Origin: a bacterium
Lineage (GTDB): Bacteria; Armatimonadota; Zipacnadia; Zipacnadales; UBA11051
NCBI GenBank assembly: GCA_030604405.1
Contig: JAUVVY010000014.1
Span: forward strand, 1-64,000
Direction of reading: 5' to 3'
DNA: 64,000 bases
The notes beneath the pieces are model-generated. The model did no database searches and had not been told where the DNA came from. It saw only the letters and a list, made by a program, of their open reading frames with translations. Positions 42,065 through 51,149 of the stretch are shown piece after piece. Within the stretch, counting starts at the first letter, position 1. Each line of letters starts with the position of its first letter. The translations under genes were made by a program, and so were the position numbers.

Positions 42065-44992
42065 CTAGCGCGGCTCGATGACAATGCAGCAGTGATGCTC
42101 GAAGTCGCGGACCGGGATCTGCAAGTCGCGACCCTGCTTGGTAGTGGCGATCTCCTCGCTGTCCGCCGGATAGAAGGCCCTCTGGTCAGCCCGGCCATCG
42201 GCCAGCAGCACCATGCCGCTGACCGGCCCTTCGTCATCGTAATTGAGCAGATGCACGATCAGCCGCCCGCCCTGTTTGCGCAGGCCGACCTCGACATTGT
42301 CAGGTGCATTCTGGGCCCGCATCGGCAGCCGGGCGCCGGCTTCGCGAGCTGCGTGCAGTATCAGGCTACGCAGATTCTCCTTGAAGCCCGGCCAGTAGTC
42401 CTTGTACAACCCCTTCGGGTAGGCGCTGCCGTCGAAGCTCAGCCCCAAATTGTGCGCGGTCAGCAGGTACGCCGTCCCCGCGCCGTAACTGCACCTGACA
42501 GCGGTGATGTCACCGTTGTCGAAATGGCCGATAATCTGGGCGCTGTCGGCCACCGGCTCGACGGCATCATAGTGCCAGTTCTCGCCCAGCTTGACCTCTG
42601 CGCCATCGTCGAGCTTCCAGGTGTTTGCGCCGGTCTTGGTCTCGCCGCGCGTGACGCCGAATAGCTCGGTGAGGGCACCGTAGTCGTCATGCCGGCGGCC
42701 CCACTGGTCGCGAGTGCCGACACCTCCGAGCGCTATCAGGCTGCCGCCCTCGTGGCACCAGTCTTTGAGTAGCGCAGCTTCATCGTCGGTCAAAAGCTCA
42801 GCATCTACCAAGATTAAAGATGCAAACCTGGACAGCTTCTCCGGCGTCATGCTCTCTGCAAAAAGGGCCTCGCAGGGGATCTGCAACTGCTGCAGCGCCT
42901 GATAGATGCCGAGGTTGTTGACGTAGTAGTCGGCGGTGCGGGTAGCAAGGGTTGAATGGATGCCCGTGCGCTCGCTGTAAACCAAACCTACATTCGCTGC
43001 GGTGTCGGTGTGGACCAAGTAGGGCTCGATAACGGCCATCTTACCCATGATGTCCAGCGCCGCGTCGTACATGCCCGGCTTCCAACGCCCCCGGGATTTC
43101 GGCACCAGGATGTAGGCGGGCGAGCGGTACTCAGACATGTACACCCAGCACCAGGGATAGACCCCGCCGGTGTGCGCAAAGCTGATCGCCAGGTCTTTGG
43201 CGAACCTGCCCGGCGTGCGGTCGTAGCATGTACCTACGACCAGCAGGTTCGGCCCCTTCGAGTTGGATCGCAACAGGTCCATCTGTAGTGCCTCACCGAC
43301 GTTGGCGCTGTTGTAAGGGTCCATCGAGATCCAGTCCAGCACCGCAGGTACGGTGACGTACGATGCCCGCTGTGGCGCAGAGGGCAGGTATTGCTGGATA
43401 ACCAACTGGAAGACCAGGTTGGGGTCCTTGGCTTTGATGTAATCTTCTATGATCTCAAACTGCTGCGCCATCCACTGGGTCATGAAGCGACGCAACTCCA
43501 TGCCCATCACCAGGTCGAAATCGGTCTGGATGGTTGTGGGCCGCTCCCATGCGAGCGCATCGGCCAGCGGAAAGCCGGCGACCTGGTCCTGGTAGCGGGC
43601 GGCCAGCCAGGTGCGGAACTCAGCATAGCCCTGCGGGGTGCAGACGTGCTGCTGCGTAATGCTTGGTTCGTCAATCCCGATGGCGCAGAAGCCGGGCTTG
43701 TCGCGGCTCTCCCCGAAGGTCGCGTCAATGCTCTGCTTGGTCTCGGTCAGATCGAACCAGCCGCCGGCGGGGTCTTTGCGGCCGGCCCAGCTAGCGTAGG
43801 CGATATATGGCATGGTGCGCGGCAGCGTGTGCTTGAGATAGTCAGTATGATCCGGGGCCTCGTAGTCCGGATGAGGATTCGCCAGGAGGATGGTGGGCTT
43901 CAACTCCCACAGGGCGCGGCGGGTGTAATCGTCGGACGGGGTGCGAGTGGTGCTGTAGGAGATGATCCTGTGGAAGCGATCGTTGAGCATCTTCGGGTTG
44001 TACTCGACGGTTGCCTCTACAGGCGCCTGCCAATCACCTTCAAGCGCCTTGGCCCGCACGGCGAGGGTGTCTATCAGCGGCTCCAGTTCAGCCCGCAACT
44101 TGCCGATCTCCGCGTTCAGAGCGTCGGTCAGAACCGCGAGCAGTTTGGCTTTTGCGGCGACCTCCGCATCAGGAAGCGTGGAGAGAACTACTCCGGTCAT
44201 CAGGCGGCGGTCGCGGAAGCTCTTCAGCTCGACAAGGGCATCCCGTAGCTCTTCGTCAAGCTCGTCACAGCGCTGTCTCAGCGGGGCAACCTGGGCGGGG
44301 TTGGCGACCTGGTACTCGACGAGGTCCTCAAGCAGCCACTTGACCACATCCAGCGCGGTGTGGAGGTCGAATTCGACCTTCACTAGCGCCTGAAAGGTGT
44401 CGGCTTCGACGCCAGTGTAGGTGCTCTTGAACTCCTGGACCGTCCTGGAGACCGCCAGTATTTGCACATCGTCAACATAGACCCCGCTGTCCGGCTTCGG
44501 GCCGATGGGGTAAAAGCGGACATAAAGCGGATGGCCCGCCTCCCCGGGAGCCGTGAAATGAACAGCGTACTGGGTCCATTCGAGGTTGGTGAAGTCCTGT
44601 GAGACCAGCGTCTTTGTTTCGCCGAGATCGGGATGCCGGTCTATGACCGAGACCCGGAAGGCGCCATAGGGCTCGCGGCTGAGGGCGTGGAAAACGATCT
44701 CATAGAGCTGGCCGGGCTGATAATTGGTGAACTTCTGCTCGACGACCTGGGTCGCCCCGCCGGGCTGCCTCCTCATGAATAATGACCACTTGCCTGAGGC
44801 GACATTGTCCGTAACCCGGTGCGACACATTGGGCTTATCGGGAAGTCCTCGCCACTTTGTCCAGCCGGCGATAGTCGTCCCCGGCCCGTCGGCTGGCTCC
44901 TCAAAGCCACCGTTAGTTATCAGATTCTGGGCGCATCCCAGACTCGCCAGCAGCAGACAGCACAGTAAGGTGAACAATATCCGCATCAGCAT
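42065..44992 (-). CDS. Secreted glycosidase-like protein, tandem paralogue A
   Basis: A 975-residue protein. The ATG at 44992 has GGAGG 8 nt upstream and gives a signal peptide (MRILFTLLCCLLLASLGCAQ, perhaps a lipobox-like LGC). Residues ~25-170 are a CBM4/9-like jelly roll (LITNGGFEEP ... SGVYVDDVQI). Residues ~200-320 form a helical, probably coiled-coil segment. The catalytic-like barrel (~330-660) has the acidic motif GIDEPS. Residues ~700-830 resemble the Rossmann-like trimerisation domain of GH42 enzymes (FASLILVDAELLTDDE). The extreme C-terminus is RDFEHHCCIVIEPR. The activity is unknown. The gene is a tandem duplicate of the next gene. Confidence 0.7.
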   Translation of the reverse strand: MLMRILFTLLCCLLLASLGCAQNLITNGGFEEPADGPGTTIAGWTKWRGLPDKPNVSHRVTDNVASGKWSLFMRRQPGGATQVVEQKFTNYQPGQLYEIVFHALSREPYGAFRVSVIDRHPDLGETKTLVSQDFTNLEWTQYAVHFTAPGEAGHPLYVRFYPIGPKPDSGVYVDDVQILAVSRTVQEFKSTYTGVEADTFQALVKVEFDLHTALDVVKWLLEDLVEYQVANPAQVAPLRQRCDELDEELRDALVELKSFRDRRLMTGVVLSTLPDAEVAAKAKLLAVLTDALNAEIGKLRAELEPLIDTLAVRAKALEGDWQAPVEATVEYNPKMLNDRFHRIISYSTTRTPSDDYTRRALWELKPTILLANPHPDYEAPDHTDYLKHTLPRTMPYIAYASWAGRKDPAGGWFDLTETKQSIDATFGESRDKPGFCAIGIDEPSITQQHVCTPQGYAEFRTWLAARYQDQVAGFPLADALAWERPTTIQTDFDLVMGMELRRFMTQWMAQQFEIIEDYIKAKDPNLVFQLVIQQYLPSAPQRASYVTVPAVLDWISMDPYNSANVGEALQMDLLRSNSKGPNLLVVGTCYDRTPGRFAKDLAISFAHTGGVYPWCWVYMSEYRSPAYILVPKSRGRWKPGMYDAALDIMGKMAVIEPYLVHTDTAANVGLVYSERTGIHSTLATRTADYYVNNLGIYQALQQLQIPCEALFAESMTPEKLSRFASLILVDAELLTDDEAALLKDWCHEGGSLIALGGVGTRDQWGRRHDDYGALTELFGVTRGETKTGANTWKLDDGAEVKLGENWHYDAVEPVADSAQIIGHFDNGDITAVRCSYGAGTAYLLTAHNLGLSFDGSAYPKGLYKDYWPGFKENLRSLILHAAREAGARLPMRAQNAPDNVEVGLRKQGGRLIVHLLNYDDEGPVSGMVLLADGRADQRAFYPADSEEIATTKQGRDLQIPVRDFEHHCCIVIEPR

Positions 44993-45064
44993 TGCTATTG
45001 CCTCCATTTGTCTGAGGGCTCGCACATCTAGATAGCTGGCCATAGGGTCGCTGGACTGGAAGTA

Positions 45065-47971
45065 CTAGCGCGGCTGGATGACGATGCAGCAGTGATGCTC
45101 GAAGTCGCGGACCGGGATGTGCAGCTCGCGACCGCGCTTGGTAGTGGCGATCTCCTCACCATCTGCCGGATAGAAGGCCTTCTGGTCAGTGCGGCCGTCG
45201 GCCAGCAGCGCCATGCCGCTAACCGGCCCTTCGTCATCGTAATTGAGCAGATGCACCACCAGCCGCTCGCCCTGTTTGCGCAAGCCGACTTCGACATTCT
45301 CCGGAGCATTCTCGGCGCGCACTGGCACGCGGCCACCAGCCTCGCCGACGGCATCCAGCACCAGCTTGCGCAGGTTGTCCTTGAACCCGGGCCAGTAATA
45401 CTTGTACATGCCCTTCATGTATTTGCTGCCGTCAAAGCTCAAGCCCAGATTGTGGGCCGTGAGCAAGTACGCCCGGCCCTGGCCATAGCTGTTGCTGACA
45501 GCGGCGATGTCACCGCTGTCGAAATGGCCGATGACCTGTGCAGTATCAGCCGCAAGCTCGACGGAATCGTATTGCCACGTATCAGGCAGCTTGACCTCTG
45601 CGCCGTCCTCCAGTTTCCAGGTCTGTGCGCCGCTCGTGGCTTCAGCGCGCTTGACGCCAAACAGCTCCGTAAGCTCGCCGTAGTCGTCGTGCTGGCGGGC
45701 CCACTGGTCGCGAGTGCCCACACCGCCAAGTGCTATCAGGCTGCCGCCTTGCCGGCACCAGTCTTTCAGCAGAGCGACTTCATCGTCGGTCAAAAGTTCA
45801 GCATCTACCAAGATTAAAGATGCAAACTTGGACAGCTTCTCCGGCGTCATGCTCTCTGCAAAAAGGGCCTCGCAGGGGATCTGCAACTGCTGCAGCGCCT
45901 GATAGACGCCCAGGTTGCTGCTGTAGCATTGAGGGACGTCAGGAAGGCTGCCGTAGATGCCGGTACGCTCGCTATAGACCAGCCCCACGTTTGCGGCCGT
46001 CTCGGTGTGGATGAGATATGGCTCGATAGCTGCCATCTTGCCCATGATGTCCTGGGCGGCCTCGTACATGCCCTCTTTCCAGCGGCCGCGGTACCGGACC
46101 GGCCATGCGCCTGTAGTTATCCCCACCGGCGCGCGGTGCCTGGCCATGTACACCCAGCACCAGTTCCACACTCCGCCGCAGTGTGCAAAGCTGATGGCCA
46201 TGTCCTTGGCGAAGCGGCCAGAGGTGCGGTCATAGCAGGTACCGACGATCAGCAGGTTGGGCCCCTTAGAATTGGAGCGCAATAGATCCATCAACATCGC
46301 TTCACCCACATTGGCGCTGTTGTAAGGGTCCATACCGATCCAATCCAAGGCGGCAGAAGTTGTGACGTACGAGCAACGCTGTGGCGCAGAGGGCACGAAT
46401 TGCTGGATGCCGACCAACAGTACCGCGTTGGGATTCTTGGAATGGATGTAATCCTGTATCTGCTTAAGCCTGTGGGCGAACCAGTAGGTCTTGAACTGCT
46501 GTAGCTCCATCCATACAACCTGATCGAAATCGGTCTCGATGTTCTCGGGTAGCTCCCACTTCAGCGCTTCGGCGATAGGAAAGCCGCCTACCTCATCGGC
46601 ATAGCGAGAGGCGAGCCAGCTACGAAATTGGGCATAGCCTTCTGGAGTGGTGACAGCCTCATCGCTAATGCTAGGCTCATCGATCTCGAACCCGCTGAAG
46701 CCCGCCTCATCTCCGATCTCATCGAAAGTGGCGTCTATGGACTGTTCGGTGGCCGACAAGTCAAACAACCAGCCATCAACTCGGGTGCCTTCGATGTAAG
46801 GGATCGTGCGCGGCTGATTGAATCTGAGAAACTCGGCCCGGTTATCCTTTCTGGCCTCGTTGCGCCCGCAGTAGCTCTGGATCGCGGTTGGCTGAAGCTC
46901 CCACATCGAGCGGTGCAGGTACTCACTGGCGGGCATGTATCCATGGTATGAGATGATGCGGTGGAAGCGGTCGTTGAGCATCCCAGGGCTGTAAGTTGCG
47001 GTGCGCTGGACGGGCGGCTGCCACCCCGGCGCCGCGCCATCTATTTGCTCGCGGAATGAGGCGATTTGTGGCTGCAGGTCGGCGCTTGCTGCGTCAATGG
47101 CGGCATCCAGGTCGTTGACCAGCTTCTCCAACTGCTCAGTTCTCTCGTCGATCTCATCATCAGGAAGGGCTGAGAGTACGATGTCCGAAAAGAGGTTCTG
47201 CTCGCGCAGGTCTTGCAGTTGCTCGATGCGCGCCTGGACCTCGGCGTCCAGTTCTTCAGCCTGCCTGCGCAGTGGCGCGAGCTTGTCGTCTGCGGCGGCC
47301 TGGTGTGTCGCCATATCCTCCAGGCGCCATCTGGCGGCATGAAGTTTGGTCTCCAGGTCGAAGATCAACTGGGTGATTGCGTTGAAGGTGTCGAGCTCGA
47401 TCTTGTGGTAAGCTATCGTGAATTCCACCGCAGCACCAGACACAGATAGCACGCGCACGTCATCTATGAAGACGGCACTATCCATCTTCGGCCCGCGCGG
47501 GTAAAAGCGCAGGGCAAGTGGATGGCCGGCTTCCTCGGGTGCAGTGAAACGGAGGCTGTACTGCGTCCAGTCCAGATTGGTGTAAGCTTTGTTCACCACC
47601 ACGCGCTGCCTGGGAGTCGCGGCCCGGTCGAGCACGTCCACGTTGAAGGAGTCGTACGACTCGGCGCTGCGGGCCTGGAAAACGATCTCATAGAGCTGGC
47701 CGGCCTGGTACTCCTTCAGCGTCTGCCGCACCACCTGGGAGCCGCGTGCTACGTTCATCTTAATAAACAGCGCCCAGTCTCCCTCGGTCTTCTGGTCCGT
47801 TACACGGTAAGCCGTCTGCGCAGAGGACTGCCAGCGGCCCCAAGGGGTGATGGTAGTTGGCGCGCCGTCGGCCGGCTCTTCGAAGCCGCCATTGGTGACC
47901 AAATCCTCGGCGCTTGCCGAACTTACCAGCACCAGACAGCACAACAGCATGAACGCGATTCGCAGTAACAC
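45065..47971 (-). CDS. Secreted glycosidase-like protein, tandem paralogue B
   Basis: A 968-residue paralogue with the same domain order as paralogue A. The start is GTG 47971: AGGTGA lies 6 nt upstream and the resulting (M)LLRIAFMLLCC aligns with the MLMRILFTLLCC of paralogue A. The signal peptide ends near SSASA. The acidic motif reads EIDEPS. One stretch, 45781-45906, matches 42781-42906 at 124 of 126 bases although flanking DNA is much more diverged, suggesting gene conversion. It is separated from paralogue A by 72 nt, so the two are probably co-transcribed and may act together. Confidence 0.7.
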   Translation of the reverse strand: MLLRIAFMLLCCLVLVSSASAEDLVTNGGFEEPADGAPTTITPWGRWQSSAQTAYRVTDQKTEGDWALFIKMNVARGSQVVRQTLKEYQAGQLYEIVFQARSAESYDSFNVDVLDRAATPRQRVVVNKAYTNLDWTQYSLRFTAPEEAGHPLALRFYPRGPKMDSAVFIDDVRVLSVSGAAVEFTIAYHKIELDTFNAITQLIFDLETKLHAARWRLEDMATHQAAADDKLAPLRRQAEELDAEVQARIEQLQDLREQNLFSDIVLSALPDDEIDERTEQLEKLVNDLDAAIDAASADLQPQIASFREQIDGAAPGWQPPVQRTATYSPGMLNDRFHRIISYHGYMPASEYLHRSMWELQPTAIQSYCGRNEARKDNRAEFLRFNQPRTIPYIEGTRVDGWLFDLSATEQSIDATFDEIGDEAGFSGFEIDEPSISDEAVTTPEGYAQFRSWLASRYADEVGGFPIAEALKWELPENIETDFDQVVWMELQQFKTYWFAHRLKQIQDYIHSKNPNAVLLVGIQQFVPSAPQRCSYVTTSAALDWIGMDPYNSANVGEAMLMDLLRSNSKGPNLLIVGTCYDRTSGRFAKDMAISFAHCGGVWNWCWVYMARHRAPVGITTGAWPVRYRGRWKEGMYEAAQDIMGKMAAIEPYLIHTETAANVGLVYSERTGIYGSLPDVPQCYSSNLGVYQALQQLQIPCEALFAESMTPEKLSKFASLILVDAELLTDDEVALLKDWCRQGGSLIALGGVGTRDQWARQHDDYGELTELFGVKRAEATSGAQTWKLEDGAEVKLPDTWQYDSVELAADTAQVIGHFDSGDIAAVSNSYGQGRAYLLTAHNLGLSFDGSKYMKGMYKYYWPGFKDNLRKLVLDAVGEAGGRVPVRAENAPENVEVGLRKQGERLVVHLLNYDDEGPVSGMALLADGRTDQKAFYPADGEEIATTKRGRELHIPVRDFEHHCCIVIQPR

Positions 47972-48309
47972 TGTCATCACCTGAGTTCTGTGGATGTTGT
48001 ACGTATCGCTTCGCGAGTACACCATTCCTCAGCGACGGAGATAACTCCTGCCTGTTGGCTCTGCGGGTTCGTTGGGAACGCGGAAGAGAGGACGGAAAAA
48101 GAGGCCCCAATGTTTGGGAGGTAGAAGGGGACGGAACGGCACTACAGAGTCCGGCAGGATGCCTAACCCACGCCTTCGGCGCGGGTACCCGACGAGATAG
48201 AAAAGGCATTGCCAGGCTGGAAAGCCTGGCCCACGCGACAGAAGGACGAAGGGCGCGGCGCTCGGAGCTCTGCCAGTGTGAAAATGCGATGATGTCAGCC
48301 AAGGCCGCC
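47972..48309. repeat. Divergent spacer with palindromic repeats
   Basis: It contains CCCACGCC-TTC-GGCGCGGGTACCCG at about 48167-48192, a unit also seen near 37960-37981. It also has CCAGGCTGGAAAGCCTGG at 48212-48229, a member of the GGCTGGAAAGCC family. The open frame leading into the UroD-like gene passes through both and is not coding. The divergent promoters are not recognisable. Confidence 0.65.
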
Positions 48310-49398
48310 ATGACAATCGAGCAGAGAGTGCTGACTGCGCTGAGGTGCGAGCAGCCGGACCGCGTGCCCGTCTTCATCTACTTGAATCCCTACGTCGAGA
48401 GCTGGCACACCGCCGACTCGTCGTATGCTGATGTCCTGAAAGCGTGCGAGCAGTATGCTGATGTGATCTACGACTGGGGGTTCCCATCCGGCTTGTTCCA
48501 CACCGCCGCCCAGTTGAGGACCGAGACGCGGCAGTTGGAGGACGGGCGGACTGAGCATATCTGCCACACGCCCGCAGGCCCGATCACCTCTATCAGCCGG
48601 GACGATTGGCGCGGCGGCGGAACCATCAAGCGATGGATAACACAGCCCGAAGACGTGGAACGGATACTGTCGATTCCATACGTGCCACAGCGGCCGGATC
48701 TGACCGAGTTCTTCGAGACCAAGAAGCGTCTGGAGGGGAAGTGTCTCGCCCAGGCCACCTTCCAGGACCCGATCTGCTGCGCCGGCATGTTCGACGAGAC
48801 GACGGTGGCGCTCTGGACGCTCGAGAGGCGCGATCTGATTAAACGCATGCTCGACGCGGCCTTTGAGCGCATCATGGATCAGTTGCGATACTGCCTCGAA
48901 AACGATGTGGGGCCGGTCTATTACTTCAACGGCCCCGAGTACGCGCTGCCGCCGCTGATGTCGCCGGCCGATTTCGAGGAGTTCGTCACCGAGTACGACA
49001 CCAAGCTGGTTGAACTGATTCATTCGTACCCGGACAAGTACGTCATTATCCACAGCCACGGCAAGGTGAACCAGTTTCTCGAAAGTTTCGCCAGCACAGG
49101 GATCGACGGCCTGAATGTGCTTGAGCCGCCGCCAATCGGCGATGCGATCCTGTCCGACGCGAAAGCGCGCATCGGGGATCGCGTTTGTCTCATCGGTAAC
49201 ATTCAATACGATGACCTGGCCCGCGGGACCGAGCAAAAGATCGAACGGCTCGTTGCGGAAGCGATCGCACAGGGCGGCCCAGGTGGAGGCTTCATCCTGT
49301 CGCCGTGCGCATCGCCCTACGAAAGGCCGCTGCCGGAGAAGGCGTCGAATAACCTGATTCACTACTTACAGATGGCGATGAAGCACGGGGGATACTGA
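48310..49398 (+). CDS. UroD/MtaA-like methyltransferase family protein 5
   Basis: A 362-residue UroD-superfamily barrel beginning MTIEQRVLTALRCEQPDRVP, the family N-terminus. The metal-site-like strand is YVIIHSHGKVNQF at ~245, then GLNVLEPPPIGDA and a C-terminal GGPGGGFILSPCASP. The His and late Cys resemble zinc ligands of MtaA-type proteins. The ATG at 48310 has only a weak AAGG; ATGs at 48289 and 48292 are alternatives. It leads an operon of sugar-catabolic genes, far from the four-gene UroD run at 18993-23790. Confidence 0.82.
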   Translation: MTIEQRVLTALRCEQPDRVPVFIYLNPYVESWHTADSSYADVLKACEQYADVIYDWGFPSGLFHTAAQLRTETRQLEDGRTEHICHTPAGPITSISRDDWRGGGTIKRWITQPEDVERILSIPYVPQRPDLTEFFETKKRLEGKCLAQATFQDPICCAGMFDETTVALWTLERRDLIKRMLDAAFERIMDQLRYCLENDVGPVYYFNGPEYALPPLMSPADFEEFVTEYDTKLVELIHSYPDKYVIIHSHGKVNQFLESFASTGIDGLNVLEPPPIGDAILSDAKARIGDRVCLIGNIQYDDLARGTEQKIERLVAEAIAQGGPGGGFILSPCASPYERPLPEKASNNLIHYLQMAMKHGGY

Positions 49399-49556
49399 TA
49401 AGGAAGCGTCATCAATAATGGATTTCGAGCAGTTCAGCGGCGAGCACGAGCGCGAGGATTGATCGGCAGGCCGAGGCAAAGGTTTCGCTTCAGGCGGCAG
49501 GGAAAACCTCAGACGCGCGGACTGCCAAATCATTATGCCCTACGGGTGAAAGCCAC

Positions 49557-50252
49557 TTGGAGAAGGCAGACCTGAGCAAGATCGCCGTCCAAGTATCGCT
49601 GGACGTCACTTCGATTGACCAAGCACTGGCAATGGCTCGCGGCGCTGTCAGCGCAGGCGTGGATTGGCTGGAGGCCGGCACGCCGCTGATCCTGGCCGAG
49701 GGGCTTGGAGCCGTCCGCGCATTGCGCGAGGAGTTCCCCGACCACCCCATCGTCGCGGACCTGAAGACTATGGATGGCGGCGGCCTGGAGGCGGAGATGA
49801 TGTTTGATGCCGGCGCTACTTTTGCTGTGGTCATGAGCCAGGCACACTGGGCGACGGTCAAAGAGGTCGTGCTCATGGCCCGCGAGAGGGGCGGCAAGGT
49901 CATGGCCGATGTGCTTAATGCGCCGGACAAGGCCGAAGCTGCGTGGCGGATGGCGGAGCTGGGTGCCGACTACATCATCGCCCACCTGGGCTACGACGAG
50001 CGCCGTCATGTCTCCGGTCTCAGCGCCCTCGACGACCTGGAGCGGATCGTCGAGGCCGTGGACATTCCGGTGCAAGCTGTCGGCGGACTGTCTATAGATG
50101 AAGCCGTAGAATCGCTGCGAGTCGGGGCGCGCTCGGTGGTCATCGGCGCGCCGCTAGCCATTCAGGGCGACCGCTTCGCCATCAGCGACGAGTTCGAGGA
50201 CATCCTGCAGCAAGTCGTGCGCCGTGTGGACGAATTCAGGAGACAAGCGTAA
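49557..50252 (+). CDS. Hexulose-6-phosphate synthase / ketogulonate-6-phosphate decarboxylase family (HUMPS)
   Basis: A 231-residue TIM barrel of the OMP decarboxylase suprafamily. The defining DxKxxD motif is present (VADLKTMDGG at ~62-71), along with WLEAGTPL at ~33, HLGYDERR and the phosphate-binding end AVGGL...VVIGAPL. Enzymes of this family perform retro-aldol, aldol or decarboxylation chemistry on hexulose or keto-gulonate phosphates. The start is TTG, with GGGTGA upstream and no in-frame ATG nearby. It is followed with no gap by an epimerase, which supports a keto-sugar phosphate pathway rather than formaldehyde fixation; no HPI isomerase is adjacent. Confidence 0.88.
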   Translation: MEKADLSKIAVQVSLDVTSIDQALAMARGAVSAGVDWLEAGTPLILAEGLGAVRALREEFPDHPIVADLKTMDGGGLEAEMMFDAGATFAVVMSQAHWATVKEVVLMARERGGKVMADVLNAPDKAEAAWRMAELGADYIIAHLGYDERRHVSGLSALDDLERIVEAVDIPVQAVGGLSIDEAVESLRVGARSVVIGAPLAIQGDRFAISDEFEDILQQVVRRVDEFRRQA

Positions 50253-51143
50253 ATGGCACCGCCACGAATCTCAGCGTTTCCGAAGTGCTATCTGGAGGAC
50301 ATTGCTCTGGGGCGGATGTCGCTGCTGGGTTGGATAGATATGTCCGTGGAGTTGGAGCCGGAGGGCCTGGAACTGTACAGTGGCTGGCTGCACGACAGGT
50401 CATCGGGTGCGCTGGCTGAAGTGAAGCGCCGCGCTGACAGTTATGGCCTGCCACTTGCGATGATGTGCCATTCGCCCGACTTTACCAAGCCAGAGCCGGA
50501 GGCGCGCCAGGCCGAAATTGATGGCCAGGTTGAAATGATTCGCGTGACGGCCGAGCTCGGCGGGCAGTACTGCCGCACGCTTTCAGGACAGAAGCGACCC
50601 GAGCTGAGCGTGGACGAGGGCGTTGACCGCGTGGTCTGTTGCATCGAAGCGTGCCTGCCTGAGGCGGAACGCTGCGGCATTTACCTCGTCATCGAGAATC
50701 ACTACAAGGACAGCTTCTGGCGCTACCCGGAGTTCGCCCAGAAGATGAACGTATTCCTGCAGGTGATCGAGCGCATAGACTCGCCCTGGTTCGGGGTACA
50801 GTTCGACCCGTCGAATAGCGTTATCGCGGGGGAGGACCCGGTGGAGTTGCTGCGCCACGTCAGCGGCCACGTCCTGACCATGCACGCCTCGGATCGCTAC
50901 CTGGCGCCGGGACATTCGCTGGATGAACTGAGAGAGGCCGAGGGCGAACTCGGCTACGCGGATATCTTGCACCACGGGGTGACCGGCCAGGGGCTGAATG
51001 ACTATGATGCTATCTTCGCCATCCTGCGCGATAGCGGCTTTGACGGGTGGATTTCGATAGAGGACGGAATAAACGGTATGGACGAGATGCGCCAGTCCAT
51101 TGATTTTCTCAAAGCCAAGCGCAAACAGTACTACGGAAAGTAG
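50253..51143 (+). CDS. Sugar phosphate isomerase/epimerase (TIM barrel)
   Basis: A 296-residue xylose isomerase-like barrel. Metal-site strands are MMCHSPDF, YLVIENHY at ~145, VQFDPSN at ~182, TMHASDRY at ~205, and WISIEDG at the end. The ATG directly follows the stop of the HUMPS gene. It probably epimerises a keto-sugar or keto-sugar phosphate in the same pathway. It is distinct from the epimerase at 323-1147. Confidence 0.87.
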   Translation: MAPPRISAFPKCYLEDIALGRMSLLGWIDMSVELEPEGLELYSGWLHDRSSGALAEVKRRADSYGLPLAMMCHSPDFTKPEPEARQAEIDGQVEMIRVTAELGGQYCRTLSGQKRPELSVDEGVDRVVCCIEACLPEAERCGIYLVIENHYKDSFWRYPEFAQKMNVFLQVIERIDSPWFGVQFDPSNSVIAGEDPVELLRHVSGHVLTMHASDRYLAPGHSLDELREAEGELGYADILHHGVTGQGLNDYDAIFAILRDSGFDGWISIEDGINGMDEMRQSIDFLKAKRKQYYGK

Positions 51144-51149
51144 GCGCCC

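Noticed and set aside
48055-48309. N-terminal extension of the 48310 UroD-like protein
   Set aside because: It reads through two palindromic repeats; the family N-terminus begins at MTIEQRV.
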